From Aricia agestis (taxonomy: Eukaryota; Arthropoda; Insecta; Lepidoptera; Lycaenidae), in contig NC_056410.1 in NCBI RefSeq assembly GCF_905147365.1, positions 8,097,501 through 8,161,500 of the forward strand: a stretch of DNA of 64,000 nt, read 5' to 3'. Of the stretch, positions 15,001-30,000 are shown piece by piece. The position numbers were made by a program, and so were the translations under genes. The notes beneath the pieces were generated by a model. The model made no database searches and was not told the DNA's origin. It saw only the letters and a list, made by a program, of their open reading frames with translations. Within the stretch, counting starts at the first letter, position 1. Each line of letters starts with the position of its first letter.

Positions 15001-18000
15001 AAAAAAAAAAACTAGTAAGCTACTACCAAGTACCAATATAAGAATTCTGAATACAAAAAAAAAACGTTGTCGAAATTTACTACTAACCTTCATAATGGGC
15101 CTTGAATCCCTTATGGAGCTTGGCCCTGGAGCCGGGCTGGTAGACCACGGTGAGCCGGGAGCCGGTAGATCTCATGATGGGGCCCGTGCCTGACCCACAC
15201 ACACGGCCCAGGAGTGGGGCGTTGGGCATGTACCCGTCTCGGACCTCAACCCACTCTGAGTGACAGCCGTCGGATTTGTGGATGTCGATTTCTGGGAGCA
15301 ATCATAAGAAAAGTTTGTGAGGCACAAGTTTGCTCAGCTCATTTTAGACAAAAATAGCATTTTGTATGCTTGCCCAAAGACTAAGCAGTGTATTAGTGAT
15401 CAATAATTGTGTTTTATTGAAATTAGATTTGTAGTTATTTCATCAAAGAGTAAATATTCTACTTATCTATAAATCTTCACATACTTTACGTAGGATTATG
15501 AACGTAAAAGCACTAAAAGCCAAAGAAGTGTTTTCAATATTGTCGTATAAACGAGAACACGCTTTGTAACAAATCATTATTTTAAATATTTTAATCAAAC
15601 ATTAATTTAAAATCAAAATACATTTTTACACTATCTATGCACAATCATATTTAAGGGTTTAAGGGTGAAGCCAAACGAGCGTATTTTTGTGAGTCGTGAG
15701 TAGCAGAATTTCGTTAGCGTAAATATTTTTTCATACAAATCATGACTCACAAAATTACGCTCGTGTGAATCAAACAGGACTTTTGTATGAAACTGAATGC
15801 AGCAGAATTTCTGCCAGCCGAAATTCTGCGACTCACAATTCACAAATTACGCTCGTTTGACTTCACCCTAAATACTAAAAGCAAATATTCGTAGCAGTAG
15901 GCCAACTACGAAACCGTTTTGAGACTCAAACAATCGAATGAGAATGCCGCGTCCTGCTCTAACAACGTAATTTCTCGTTTGTTAGAGCAGGACGCGGCAT
16001 TCTCGTACGATTGTTTGAGTCTCAAAACGGTTTCATGGTACGGCCCCAGGCTACGCGCGTTGCTACGCTCGTAGCTAGTTGCTACGCTGATCTTAAAACA
16101 CCCTCGGTGTATAAATAGCAATAATATACACGTCCCTAATTTATCACAGTATTAGATATCACTTATTGACTAAGATTTAGAAGGGACAGTGAAAATAAAC
16201 CCTTATTTATCAACCCCGAGTCCCCAACCCTTGCAAAGACAACATTGACGCGTGCAGTAATGAAATGTCTCCTCACATCGTATCATTTAATTAAATTAGC
16301 TTGGTATTAATTAATTGTTGTACAATCGCTATACTGCCTAGTTCAGGGTAATTACTACGTTATTAGGACACATTTCAATGTTGCAGGCAGAATTTAACTT
16401 TAGACCTTTCTTCTATTTGTGTGGGTTAGGCGCACGCCTTCTTAACGCTAATACGCTGCAGGCTAAAAGTCAAAGTTTAATGTTTGTGACCCAATCACAA
16501 TGTAAATTTTGCGAACATGTCATTGATCGTTTCGTCATATGGGATTTATTTATTTTACATCACAAATAACAAATGATTGCTATGATGTGTTAGGCCAGAT
16601 GGAATTCGATGATTGTGTCATGAATTCCAATTTCCATCTGACGCTTAAAAAATATATCGCAATTTAACACTAGCAAACGTTACATAAAATTTCGTACATT
16701 ATATTATATTTTTACTTTGCTGTCGCCTTTATTATGAGTTGTGTAAATACCTAGGTATAAGTTAATTTCTTTAAGGGTTTCTTACATTTAATTTCTAAAA
16801 AAACACATCTGTTCGTACAAAAAGTTGTTGAATGTATAAATAAAATCTGTTTGAACAAAAAGTGAAACCTTGTTGAATGTGGGAATAAACAAACACGTGC
16901 CGGTAATTTGGACTTTCTCAGCGACATAAAGCGAATTAATTCGAGTACAATAAATCAAGCTAACGTCACGTCGAGTACGCCACTCCAGCGACGTAAATGT
17001 TTTACACACATTTCAAGAAACCGTCTTCCTCGTGACAAGATTTAATTAAATGCGGCTCAGGATTTTACGAGATGCTAAAGATCCTTACGAGGCTTTAAAT
17101 TAGGGCCCTGTACATGCAGTCACAGTAATGTTTGAGCACGCTAAGGGTTAAAGGGCGCACTTAGCATGCTTCAGAATTCAAATGTTTAAGTAAATGTCGA
17201 ACATTAAGACAAGGACATTTAGATTCTCCTTTTTCTTGTTTTTAATTAATTATTATTATCCTTTTGTACACGCTTTACAACACGTCCGTTTGAAAATATT
17301 GTAGGTAATGTACTTTTTTAAGTGCTCAGAGTGCACAGAGTGTAGTTGTAACTTAGTAATGTCCTGTAAATAATTTTTACAACAATAATTTACAACTACG
17401 CTTTTATCTATCTAGATATATCTATCTATATAGCTCTATCAAATATTAATTTGAATAGTCTAGTATAGGTAATATAGTCTAGTATAGTTATATTTGTATA
17501 AAAACTTTAATTAATGAATACACAATATTTTTACTAAGTCCACATGACGTACCAAGTAGAGCGACCTAAGTATAAATAATAATCTAATATTTTCATTTAA
17601 ACGAATATTTTTATTTCAACGAATCGGTCTCTAATATTAAGCAATTATTAATTATTTAAACCCCTTTAAAAGCTTCGAGTAATACCGCAGTGTAAACGGC
17701 GAAGGCGAAGCTCACCTCTTTGATGTTTGCAAAAACTCAAAGCGCCGGGGGCTTCGTATTTATATCCCGGAGAAAACAGCGGTAATGGTCACAGTTGGTG
17801 GTTCTTGATACAATTTTATTGGTTAACGATTTGAGCCATCTCGCCTCTCTGATATTTAAAAGTTTTAATTTGAAAGGAAAGAGCAGTGTTCTAATAAGGA
17901 CGATAAAATGTACGCCTCTTAATATTATAAGAATAGAAATTTAATTCTTCTTTTGTCTTAAATAATTAATATGATCTGATACGTGGGAGAGCCATGCTTC

Positions 18001-21000
18001 GGCACGAATGGGCCGGCTCGACCGGAGAAATACCACGTTCTCACAGAAAACTGGCGTGAAACAGCGCTTGCTCTGTGTTTCGCCGAGTGAGTGAGTTTAC
18101 CGGAGGCCCAATCCCCTACCCTATTCCCTTCCTACCCTCCCCTATTCCCTTCCCTTCCCTACCCTCCCCTATTACCCTATTCCCTCTTAAAAGGCCGGCA
18201 ACGCATCTGCAGCTCTTCAGATGCTGCGAGTGTCCACGGGCGACGGAAGTTGCTTTCCATCAGGTGACCCGTTTTCTCATTTGCCCCTTTATTTCATAAA
18301 AAAAAAAACTACAGCTACGACTGCTACGAACACAGGGGTGACAAAGGCTCTCTCACGAAAATTCATAATTTTAGCAGAATTGAACTGGCTGGAAAAGGCT
18401 GTATTAAAATAACATTTCGGTCGCAAGTGGGTGGGAAATCGAACACGTCGCTAGTGCGTCGACTGCGGTCTGTTCCAATTAGCACGTGTTTTAATTAAAC
18501 TTATACGTGACGCCGCACCGCGCCGCAAACGCAGCGGGTAATGAACCAGACTGTATACTTGAATATGTACAAACAATATATTTATTCAGCCCAAAACGAT
18601 ATAAAAAGTTTATTTTGGTAAATGCCTATTCAACAATAATAATATGACTTTCGTACACTGTATAAATTAGTGCTATCTTTGAATCTATTGGAAAATTCTT
18701 AGTTGAAATTTAGTATATAGAAACGCGGGTACAGGCAGTTAAATTCGACATGTGTTAAGGGAACTATTTGGCAGAGCTTTTGACCCTCTCATTATTCACT
18801 TTATTATTATTAAATAAATTATTATAATATATAATTATGTTACTTATAATATCAACATTACATTAGCTGTGTAACAAATGTATGAAAGTTTTCGTTTTTT
18901 CTCCGCAAAGAAATGGCTAATTACTGTTTACTAACAAAACTTTGTTTTCTTGTCACAAACAAGAAAACGTAATTTAACATTTCTCTGACAAAATGTATTG
19001 GTGCTTCCACACTGTCGTTAAAAAAAATATTTAGTAACGTTAATAAACACTTGTTAGCAAACATTTATTAATCACAAAATATTATGTTAAAAAATGTTAA
19101 AAATGTTTTCATGTTAGAAAATGCTTAGTAAACGTAAGTTAACAAACTACCACAAAATAAAACATGTGTTACCTTTTATAAAGGTGACGACGGGATATGC
19201 GGTGAGTGTTAGTAAACATTCGTAAGCATTTTCTAGTGTGAGTGAGTACTTACTACATAATATTATTGTAACAGTTACTAACAAAATGTAACAATTGACA
19301 ACATTAATTGAAAGGGCGTTTGTGCACTACACGGAATTTTACCGTCCGGCGTTCCGATTTCTTACATTTTGATATGGCAAACGTGAAACTTATGAACGTC
19401 GGACGGTAAAATTCCGTGTAGTGCACAAACGCACTTAGTAAATGTTTTTAATTTTTATGTTAAGTAGTAAATGTTTACTTACAAACATTTTCTAACGCCA
19501 GTGTGGGAGGACCATGACGTTGCCTAAAACATTTCATTTATTCGGCGCTACCACTCGTATAATTCCAAAATCAGTTGGCTCGAAAAGGTTGAATCACTTG
19601 AAAGTAACAAATGGAGATTGAAAATGTATGCATTTTGTGGGCTGAAACAACTAGCTTAATGGATGGGCGGTGTAGTCAGTGGAATTAATGAATTTACTCT
19701 CATCCCTGCCATCCTCCACGTGTTACGTCAACGTGTGTGTGTAACTCTCAGTTTTCGGACAGGAACATTCTCTGCATACTCTACATTCAGTTAATGCTTA
19801 CTGCCACACTCAGAGATATTTCGTGATTATTTGACTAATTTAAAGTTTGACAGAAAATTTATGAAGTTTAAATAAAATCTTCGTTAAAATAAAGCAATCA
19901 AGCTCTCTGCGTGCGTCTGTTGGTCATATTATATACTAGCTGTCCCGGCAAATGTTGTTTTGGCATCATAGTATTTCTACTTCATCAGTTGATACAAAAT
20001 CTTACCCCCTCTTTTGTCCCCTAAGAGGGGTGGCCCCCCATCAACCACACAAAAATTTATACACCAGATGTTAAGTTGGAAAAACAGTTAATAATATGAA
20101 GTAAGTCATTTAAAGAAAAAAGTTTGATACAACTTTTTTCTTTAATGGACTGACGCCCTCTTTGGTCCCCTTAGAGGGGTGGGGGGGGGGGGGGGGGGTG
20201 ATTTTATACATCAGACGTTGGGTTGGAAGAAGGCAAATATATCTGCGAAAACCGCATGCAAATCGGTTCAGTAGTTTTCGTGTTAAAGCAAAAGTCTTAT
20301 ACAAAATCTGACCCCCTCTTTCATCCCTTTAGAGGGGTGGGGAGAAAATTTTTTATACACCAGATGTTAAGTTGGAAGAAGACAAATATATCTGCGAAAA
20401 CCGCATTCAAATCGGATCAGTAGTTTTCGTGTGATAGAGGAACAAACATACAGACAGACAGACAAACAGACAGACAGAAAAAAAAACTGACTACATTTTT
20501 GGCTTCTATAGCGATGTAGTGACACCCTCCGCTTATTATTTTTTGAATATCTTTAATGTACAGAATCTTCATTTCTACAGTTTTTTTATATGTATAGATA
20601 TAGATATCGACGGTCCCTACGTATAAAAGGTCATGTCCAAAATAGCAATTTTTTTTATTGCATCATGCCCTTCCATATAATGAGACGCATATTCCTACAT
20701 TATTATTATTTTTCTATCACAAGTAATTCCAAAGATAAAAAGATGTAAATGACGACAAGTAGGAGGTTGTATTAGATTATACTGTGGTAAATGCGGACAT
20801 CTATACTTACCGTCTTGTACCGCGTTGAAAATTACGCGCTGTCCCGCGTCATGTCGTACATGTCCGTTTCTACCTCTAAGGTAGCGAATTATTTTTAGAC
20901 TTGTTATCATTTACGTTTAGCTATTATAAGATTTTTGTTCGTTTTTATTGGGTCTAGTGCCACACATTCAATCAAATTCAAACCAATATGAGGATTTAAG

Positions 21001-24000
21001 TGTTATAAATAATCAGCGATGTGAAATAATTGCTGCAACGGAGGCTGAGGCTTCTTTTCATCATGAAAAACCATCAATGCCTTACTGTTATGGATATAGA
21101 GCAAAAAAATCGCGTTTGTTGTTTGAGGTCCGCAATAATCAATAAATTTTATTTTAATTTTAATTTATTTCTTATAGCGCCAACAAAAAAACGTAATTTG
21201 TGTAAATTTCTACTATTGCGGTTCTTGAGATGAAGCTTGGTGATAGACAGGCGGACGACATATAGAAAGCGAAGTCTGATAGGTTCCCGTTTTCAATTAT
21301 TAAGCACGGAAACCTAAATGCTTGAAAATATACTATCATATTATTTTATTTAAAGAAAGAAAATAAAATATTTTTATGTTTGCGGCTTTGCAAGAACATT
21401 GAGTATGAGTTTCGACTGCATATTTGTTTTGCGAACAAAAGGCGTTGAATTGGCTATGTATTTAATGAACTGGTATTTATTTTATATAACACAGTTAATA
21501 AATAATGTAACATTAATTAAAAACTATAAAGAACAGTCCTTGTTTGCTCGATAGATGGACTAACGACGGTAAAAGAAGCCCTTTCAAATAATCTTCCCCG
21601 TTTCTTTCATTTTCCTGTTTCCTTGCTTCTATTTATCTTAGCGTAATAATTTATAGCCTATAACCTTTCTCGATAAATGAGCTATCAAACACTAAAAGAA
21701 TTTTCTAAATCGGACCAGCAGTTCCTGAGATTAGGGCGTTCAAACAAACAAACTCTTCAGCTTAATAAGATAAGGTGTTCTGTCAATTTGGTAGTCGCAA
21801 ATTGGGATGAAATACTATTTTGTTCCTGCGAGGAACATGTAAGATGCATCATGCTGCAGCTCTGTATTCAATAGTAGTGCCGAAAATTACGACCTTCATA
21901 AATTCTCAAAAGTCAGTAAAAGCTGAATATAATAATAGACTCAGAATTATATTTTGCCGTCCAGACTTGTCCACCGTAGAAGTTATAATGAAGCCTCAAA
22001 GAATTTATTCATATTAAGATGCAATAAAAGTCTGAGGTCGTCAATATTGGTCACCTAGGTCTCAAAATTGGAAAAGGTATTGCTCAAGTATACAAAAAGA
22101 CCAAGAAGAAGAAAAAGGCAAATGATCTGGGCATTTGTTATCTTCAAGATGTAAATATGTTGAATTTTTTTTACAGTAGGTATCATTGACAAATTTGCAA
22201 AAATATTATATTAAAAATCTAAATCATAGCACCGATGCATTTTGTAAATAAAAGCATTATGATGCTTTTGTTTAGTGAAAACAGAATTAGTTTATATATT
22301 TATACTAAAATTTGTAGACTTTGGAAAATTAAACAGTTTAACTTATCAAATAATCACATTTTATTAGAATTTTTCATTATGGACCTATAGTTATTGATGA
22401 CATGTCCTTTTATTCGTTCATTATAACATAGAAAAAACTTTTTAAATTAGCAGCGTATAAAAAGATATGTCTGTGTTTTTTAGTTTTTCTTACTGAAGAG
22501 GCAGAATTTGTATTACTTATACATGCTAAACCTATAAATTATGACAATACGAACCATTTTATATAGTGCTTAATGAATTTAGAACCTAATATAATATTTT
22601 AATTCTTCCAAAGTAAAAACGGACATGTACGACTTAACCGTTATGGGCAGTCTTGAATTGTTACCGTAAAAACGGTCACCTTCCAATTTTGGCAAAAATA
22701 CTGTAAATATTTAAAATTGTGTTATATAATGACAAACGGCCTACATTAAGCTTTACAGATCAATAAAAATAATTTTGTTTATGTTTAATGGTAATCTACA
22801 GTAACAGTTTGAATCTTAAAAACGCTCTCCTGAAAACCACTACTTTTGACATGTCGCTTTATACGTAGGGACCGTCGAATTATGCATGGGCGTACCCAGG
22901 TAGGGACAAGGGGGCAGCTAGTACCCTAGAAGATAAAATAAACAACAATTATTTTTCTGGCAAGTGGGAATTACAAACGTGTTACCTACTCTGCGCAAAA
23001 TGAGGTGTTGGAAACAAAATATATTTTCAGTCACATTTCAATATACTAGACCGACCAACTTCTCGAAACAGGTATGCTGCCCCCCCTAGCTGAAATCCTG
23101 GGTACGCCCATGTGTATATGAGAAACAACGCATAGCACTCCAGGATTTCCGGTAGAAAACAAAGCGGGCATACAATATATTCGCCGTGCAGAAATGAGAC
23201 TCTTTCTCTCGGGCTTCTCTCTCGCCGGCGGTAAACTATTTCTCCATTCTACGAATTTTCGATCAGGTCACGTGTCCCGACGCAAGTTTAACATTTTAAC
23301 CCATCCCAACGAAGTGTACAACGACGCATTAAAAGTTTTCACTTCAATAATAAAATGAATTTATACGTCTGGTCGCGCTTAAGATTCTACAATATGTGAG
23401 ACTCAAGACTATTGACCTTTCATAACATATTTATCTAAAATTCATAAAACATTTTATTACGGTATAAAACACCGAATGCCACACATTTTCATAAGATTTT
23501 CTAGCTTCTAATGAACGTTTTATGATACCTCCATTAAACAGTCTTGATACTTTACGATCGTCACACAAAATTTTATGCGTATCAGCGAAATTAAGGTCCA
23601 TTGATTGGGATCTTGATTTGGGATCAAGTGTCCTTTCCATTTTGGGGCTCTCGTACCCCGAGCAAACACTCCACTCTGCTTACACTGCTCTTTTCATTTC
23701 ATATTGAATATCTTATAAGTACCGATCTAATGTTAAAATTTGAAGCGATCTATTTTAATTGTATTTTAGCTATATTTTAGCATTGATTATCTTACGGGTT
23801 TATACATCTTCAATTTCTGTCAGCGATTCTGTTAATATTATAGTGCTATCAGGAAAATTGAATAGTAGACAGAAAGTGGACTACATTATAATTATGGTTG
23901 GGTTATGGCAAGCCCTGTCAATAGATACACGACCAAATTACGTACGTCAACCATCTGCCTTTAAACCGATTTCTCTAATGGTACATTAATTATTAAGTTC

Positions 24001-27000
24001 ACAGGGTTACTTACCAGTGATGTTAAGCATGACTCTCTCCCCGTGAGTGGCGACGATGCGCCACTCGCACTTGTCCGGTGTGGTGGGCTGCTGCTCCGCG
24101 CCCCAGCCTGGCGAGCTGAACCAGCCGGAGTTACCAAGGAACGTCTTGCCGCACTCTGTACGAAAACAAAAAGGTTACACAAATGACAGCAAGACTCGCT
24201 GAGCAGCAGAGTTGCAAATAATGCAATACTTTAGTAAATGCATTGACGTTTCATTACTCATTACTAAAAGTAATGAGTAATGGAGTCAGTGTCCTTTACT
24301 CATTACTTTTAGTAATGAGTAATGGTGTCAGTTCCCAATACTCATTACTTTTTTTTAATATATTTTTTTTTAATAAATTCTCATTACATTTTTTTGAATG
24401 AGAAAAGTATCATCTTTACATTACTCATTTTTTAATTTAATGTGCATTTTAAAAATGAACATTACAAATGGAGAACAGCGAGGGATCCCCCCGGCTACCG
24501 CACAAGTACCTTCGGGCAAGCAAACTTTCAAGACTTCACCAACATCACTCTCGTGAAACTTGCTCCCCCCCCCCCCCCCTTGGATGTCGAATCCAAAATA
24601 AAAAAAAATTATATGAAAATAGTTGTCACCCCTATTACTCGGTAATAGTTTGTATAGGTACTCATCAAAAAAAAAAAAAAAACAAACTCCTTAACTATAC
24701 CATCCCAATATTTTTTTATTAACATAATGAGACGTCTTCCACTACACTTACATTACTTTTAATAGTAATGTAATGGACATGTAATGGACATGTCCATTAC
24801 ATTACTAATTATATATTATAAATTAATGTAATGGACATGGATTTGCATTACCCATTATTTGCATTTAATGGACAATGAAGGTCTGATAATAGCTCATTAT
24901 TTTGTAAAATGGCAAATGTAAAATACTCCATTACATTTTTTTATGTAATAAGTAATGTGAATATTCACATTACTCATTACTTTTTTTTAATGTGTAATGG
25001 AGGACCACACATTACACATTAATCATTTAATGAGTAATGGATATTAATTAAATTTCCATTGAAAAAAGTAATGAGTAATGCATTATTTTTTACAGATTTT
25101 TGCAACGCTGCTGAGCAGGTCGTTGCAATCAGAATGAAAATTCAGACGAATTCTCTAATATTAGTCTTTTCTTAGTAATGCAAGATCAAGAGCAAGTCAT
25201 GTTTTTATTCTTCGCTACGCTTACGCTATTACGTAAATAGTGCTTTTAGTGATAGTGCTGCGTAATACATCACAAATATTTATGACAATCATTCAGTAAG
25301 AGTAATATTGCGTAGCTACACCAAGACTAGTAAAAAATGTAACAAGTCTATAATATCAAAACCACTTACTCGCACACTTATACAGTAGATTCGTTTGAGC
25401 GATATCGCTAGCACTCAACCTCACTCTCTGTCCGATCTCCGGTCTCTTCTTCCCGTGAACTTCTAGAGGGAGAATGGTGTCCAAGTAGGTCCCCTTACTA
25501 AAGGTATTCCTGGCGTAGTGCATTATAGAGTCATAGTCGTAGGTTTGCCCCAAAGAGTTAACCTCCTCATCTGTCAGCTTGTTGAAGTTATATTCTTGCC
25601 CTGAAATAAGTTTTTATGGTTACCACAGGTAAAACTACCAAGGCTTCAGTTTCGAAATCAGCGGGCAGCGGGGCGGGAGCGGCAGCGCGTTTCAATGTAT
25701 AGATTTATATGGATAAGCCGTCTAGTATGCCGTACGCTGCAGATATCGGTGCCTGTCCATATATACATAATCCATTATGAAGCGCCGCCCCCACTCCCGC
25801 TCCGCTGCCCACTGATTTTGAGACTGAAGCCTAAGGTTTTAAAGTTAACACAGTTAGGACACTAAAATTCTTTCGCTGATGAAAACAAGGACGAATTCAG
25901 ATACAAGTTAGTGGGGATATTATGAAGCTTTAGTAAATGACGTGTGTTAGCGCTACTCCTGGTTTCTATGAATTGCTATCAAATTCCTCCCGTAGTTAGC
26001 AATATGAAGCTAGCAAGGGAATTTCTTGTAAATTCATAGATACCCGTGCTGTTGGCGATAAATGTAGTGCACAACTGACAAGCCATATTATGCTATACTT
26101 AATGATAGTTTGATCGAAAAGTTGCAAACTAGGTATTTGGCATATCTATACACTGTACAGTTGCAGAAACTTCTTTCTTGAACATTTCTCAAATTGCCTA
26201 TTGTATTTTATAACTAAGACGATTGTTAGACTTTAAGTTCAGAAGCTAGGCTTTATCTAACTTGTTATGATATTCTTGAAAAGTCTAGCTCACATTTGTT
26301 ACCCCATATTCATATTGTAATCAGTTTTGAAACAAACTATGTAAGAATACTCAAAAGTTTCCTTCGCTGTAGCTGGTAAACTAGACTCCCCTGCGGCTAT
26401 CGTTCATAAATTTTATTGAAACTATAGGTTTACTATATTTAATATAAGAACTTTTTATCTACTCGTATTTATTAAAACCTTTTATACAGAAAGTAAACAT
26501 TTACGGCTACACTCAGAGACATAATAACACCTCCATCGTGGGTATTGCAGACACAATTGATTTTCAATTGTTATGCGGCAGCTGGCTACCGCTTGGGGAT
26601 TGATGGGATAATTATGTTTATACTTGAAGAGATTATCCCTATAGGTATCATCGAAGAAATTTTTTCATAGGCAGTTGACGGATCTGCGTCATTTGGTCGG
26701 ATCTGTCGGATGGGGTTTTTTTATGAAAGAAGGGCGCAAACGAGCAAACGGGTCACCTGATGGAAAGCAACTTCCGTCGCCCATGGACACTCGCAGCATC
26801 AGAAAAGCTGCAGGTGTGTTGCCGGCCTTTTAAGAGGGAATAGGGTAATAGGGAAGGGTAGGGATGGGAAGGGAAGGGAATAGGGGAGGATAGGGAAGGG
26901 AATTGGGCCTCCGGTAAACTCACTCACTCGGCGAAACACAGCGCAAGCGCTGTTTCACGCCAGTTTTCTGTGAGAACGTGGTATTTCTCCGGTCAAGCCG

Positions 27001-30000
27001 GCCCATTCGTGCCGAGGTTGGCTCTCCCCATGGTTTGACATAATGCGCGTTTCATTTATTGTTAAAAACGATCAAAACGCTCAAAATAGGAGGAATTTGA
27101 TCGTTGTCGTACGTAGGTCCGCCATATCCTGCGGCCTATGAATCAAAATCAACTTCTCTGATAGTATACATAGAAATATTATATTAATATCAATTTTAAT
27201 CGACAGCAATCTGATAGATAAATTGATTCATGCTTCATTAGGATGCACAAGTATTGACTATTGAGCCAATAGTTTATGAATTAATTTCATCACTAAATAT
27301 GATTTTTGCATTCAGAAGTATTTCGTAAACATCCCAATTACTTTTTGTCCTGTTATTAATGCAAGAAAAAAATTTACTGATAATTTCGTTATATTAATAC
27401 AAAAAATGGCATATAAAACATAATTATGAGCATATTTGACAAGTGCAAATACATAAAAAATATTAACTATCAAATGAAGATGCAATTTAAGCAGACCTGT
27501 TTATATACTAGTAGCTAGTAGCTAGTAGATACAATATTTCTCATAAAGATGGAAATTCTGATGATATCACATTGACTATAGCTGTACTCATCTGCGTGGG
27601 CTATATTAATTATTGTATTACATCACCCATTCATCATCCAGGTTTCAAATTCCCTGTTAGGTTTCATAAGATCGTATCAAGAAGATAGGTATATGTGAAA
27701 AAGATTTTTCGATCTCGAAAAATTTATATTAAGTGGATATCATATTTTTGAAGATCTCGCTAAATTAACTTTGCTGCCTTTTGAAAGTTTACGTAAACTA
27801 TTTGACTCTTCACGTATTCCGTTTATTCGTTTAACGTTACGTATAACATTTATTCGCTAGCCCATTTCAATACGTTCGCGTTTTCAAGATTATTATCAAG
27901 CAAATTTTTCGTGAGTTCATTTTGATAAGAGATTTCGAGATTTTGACGATAAATTGTGGTTCGCACAATTTCTCGACAAAAATCTCGAAAGCGGTTGCTA
28001 ACAGAGATAGAAAGGATTTAATATCTCGATTTGATGGTCCTAAAATATGGATTGTTATATTTGTAGGACAATGTTACTCTTAAACTATTAGCCTATCAAT
28101 ATAAAAAAAAATCAGGGTATCCGTTTTAGGGTTCCGTAGTAAACGAGACCTTGTTGATTACAGAACCCTAAAACGAATATTTAACTTATAGAAAATATTA
28201 AAAATAAAAAGCAAATATTATTAATAAATAAGTTGTTTAGCACGTCTAAAGACGCAGCGTTATTCCACTCTTTTTATAAACCAACGAATTTAATTTCGAA
28301 ATTCTTTCCCGAAAACGTCTTACAGACAGGATTCTCTGACGTATAAACTTTGAAATTAATTTCCATTAATCCGGTTTGAATGGATCGGAGTTGACAAGTG
28401 GATTACCGTGTTACCTGCAGCCTGGTGATACCGGATACGGCTAAGTGTGTCAAAGCCGTCAAAGGTAAGGAAACTTTGAAAACTTGCATAATTACTGGAC
28501 GTACCTATTTGTGTAAAATATTACGTCAACGAATTGAATGCTGATAAAAATATTAGTCAGGGAGCCCTTGAACATTTTTTTTTTATTACTATCAAGCTAA
28601 TTTTTTGTAAGTAGCTTCATTTTGATAAGACAAAAAAAAATTATTTGCGAAAAACTTTGAAAGTGGTAGCTAACCGAAATAGAAAGCATTTCATACTTTG
28701 ATTTGATGGTCCTAAGATATGGATTGTTGTATTTGTAGGACAATGTAATTCTTAAATTATATACTATAATATTACTAAATAATTTACCAATATACAAAAA
28801 ACAGCTGGTTAGGGTTCCCTTTTAGGATACCGTAGTCAGCCAAGTTTTGTTGATACTTGATAGTAATCAAAAAAATTTGTTCTAGGGCTCCCTGACTATA
28901 TAACTTATAGTCAGGGAGCCCTAGAACAAACATTTTTGATTACTATCAAGTATATAAGACAAAAGCAACTGCTTTTGCCAATTAATGAATGGATAAAGGA
29001 CACGCTTGTTAATCTATATTCCTAGAATTCTTCTTCCCAGAAAATTTTTGGGTCCTTCAAATATTTAAGTAGATGTGTGACTAAAAATAAATTTCAAAAT
29101 AATATTAGAAGCTTGTTATACTAACAAGTTCAACTATTTAATTATAAAACTGTGCCCTTGCATTGCTATAAAGCTTTGCGCCATTTAGTTTGGAACAATC
29201 CGAACAAAGTTTAGCAATATGAAATTTTGTCAGGAAGTTGATTGACAAAGTACGCAAAAAAGTTAAGCGGCAAATTACCGAGTTTTATTTAGCTCACTTT
29301 TTCGGAAACTGATATTTTGTGGCCGAACTTTTTATTGTTGTAATTTAAAATAACAAATACGAATGGGTTTCACATTTTTATTAAACGATTTAATTCTGGA
29401 GAAACCCTCAAGTCCTCTACAGAAGACCTCAACATTATTATTCACAGTTGTTATAAACAACAGTTACTGAAGGCTAAGATAGGGCAACTTAGATACAAGC
29501 AACGATCTTAATTAGTTTATTGAGTTTATCATTATTCATTAGTCATTACGAAATAATTATGTACACATACATTTTTATCGCAGAGTAAAAATACTTTCGT
29601 GTTTAATATCATGCTATTAATTAATTATTATTATTATTTGTTTTACAACCTTTGCAGTTGCGTTTGTATTGTGTATAATATATTATGTTTTGGGACTGAT
29701 CGAGCATTAGTTTTAACTTCATCATTTGTATCTCAAATCTTTAGCCAAAACTATCAAAGAAGCCTATCAAAGATACCTAGGCTGATGGCGTCTGGCGGAC
29801 CTAAGTAATTTGGTCGTGTTAAGTCAAACCCATCCGACAGATCACAATGTATAACATGGAATTGACATAAGCCGATCAAATGACGTAGGTCCGTCAACTG
29901 TCTATGAATAAATTTCTTCTAAGGTACAATGTAACTACATACTACACAATTTCCAAAAATACAAATCGCTTAGGCAATATTATGTTGTATCCTCATTAAG

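Noticed and set aside
20460..20480. CRISPR-like or tandem array at CAGACAGACAGA tracts
   Set aside because: These are short simple repeats at the ends of retrotransposon-like sequences, without spacers.
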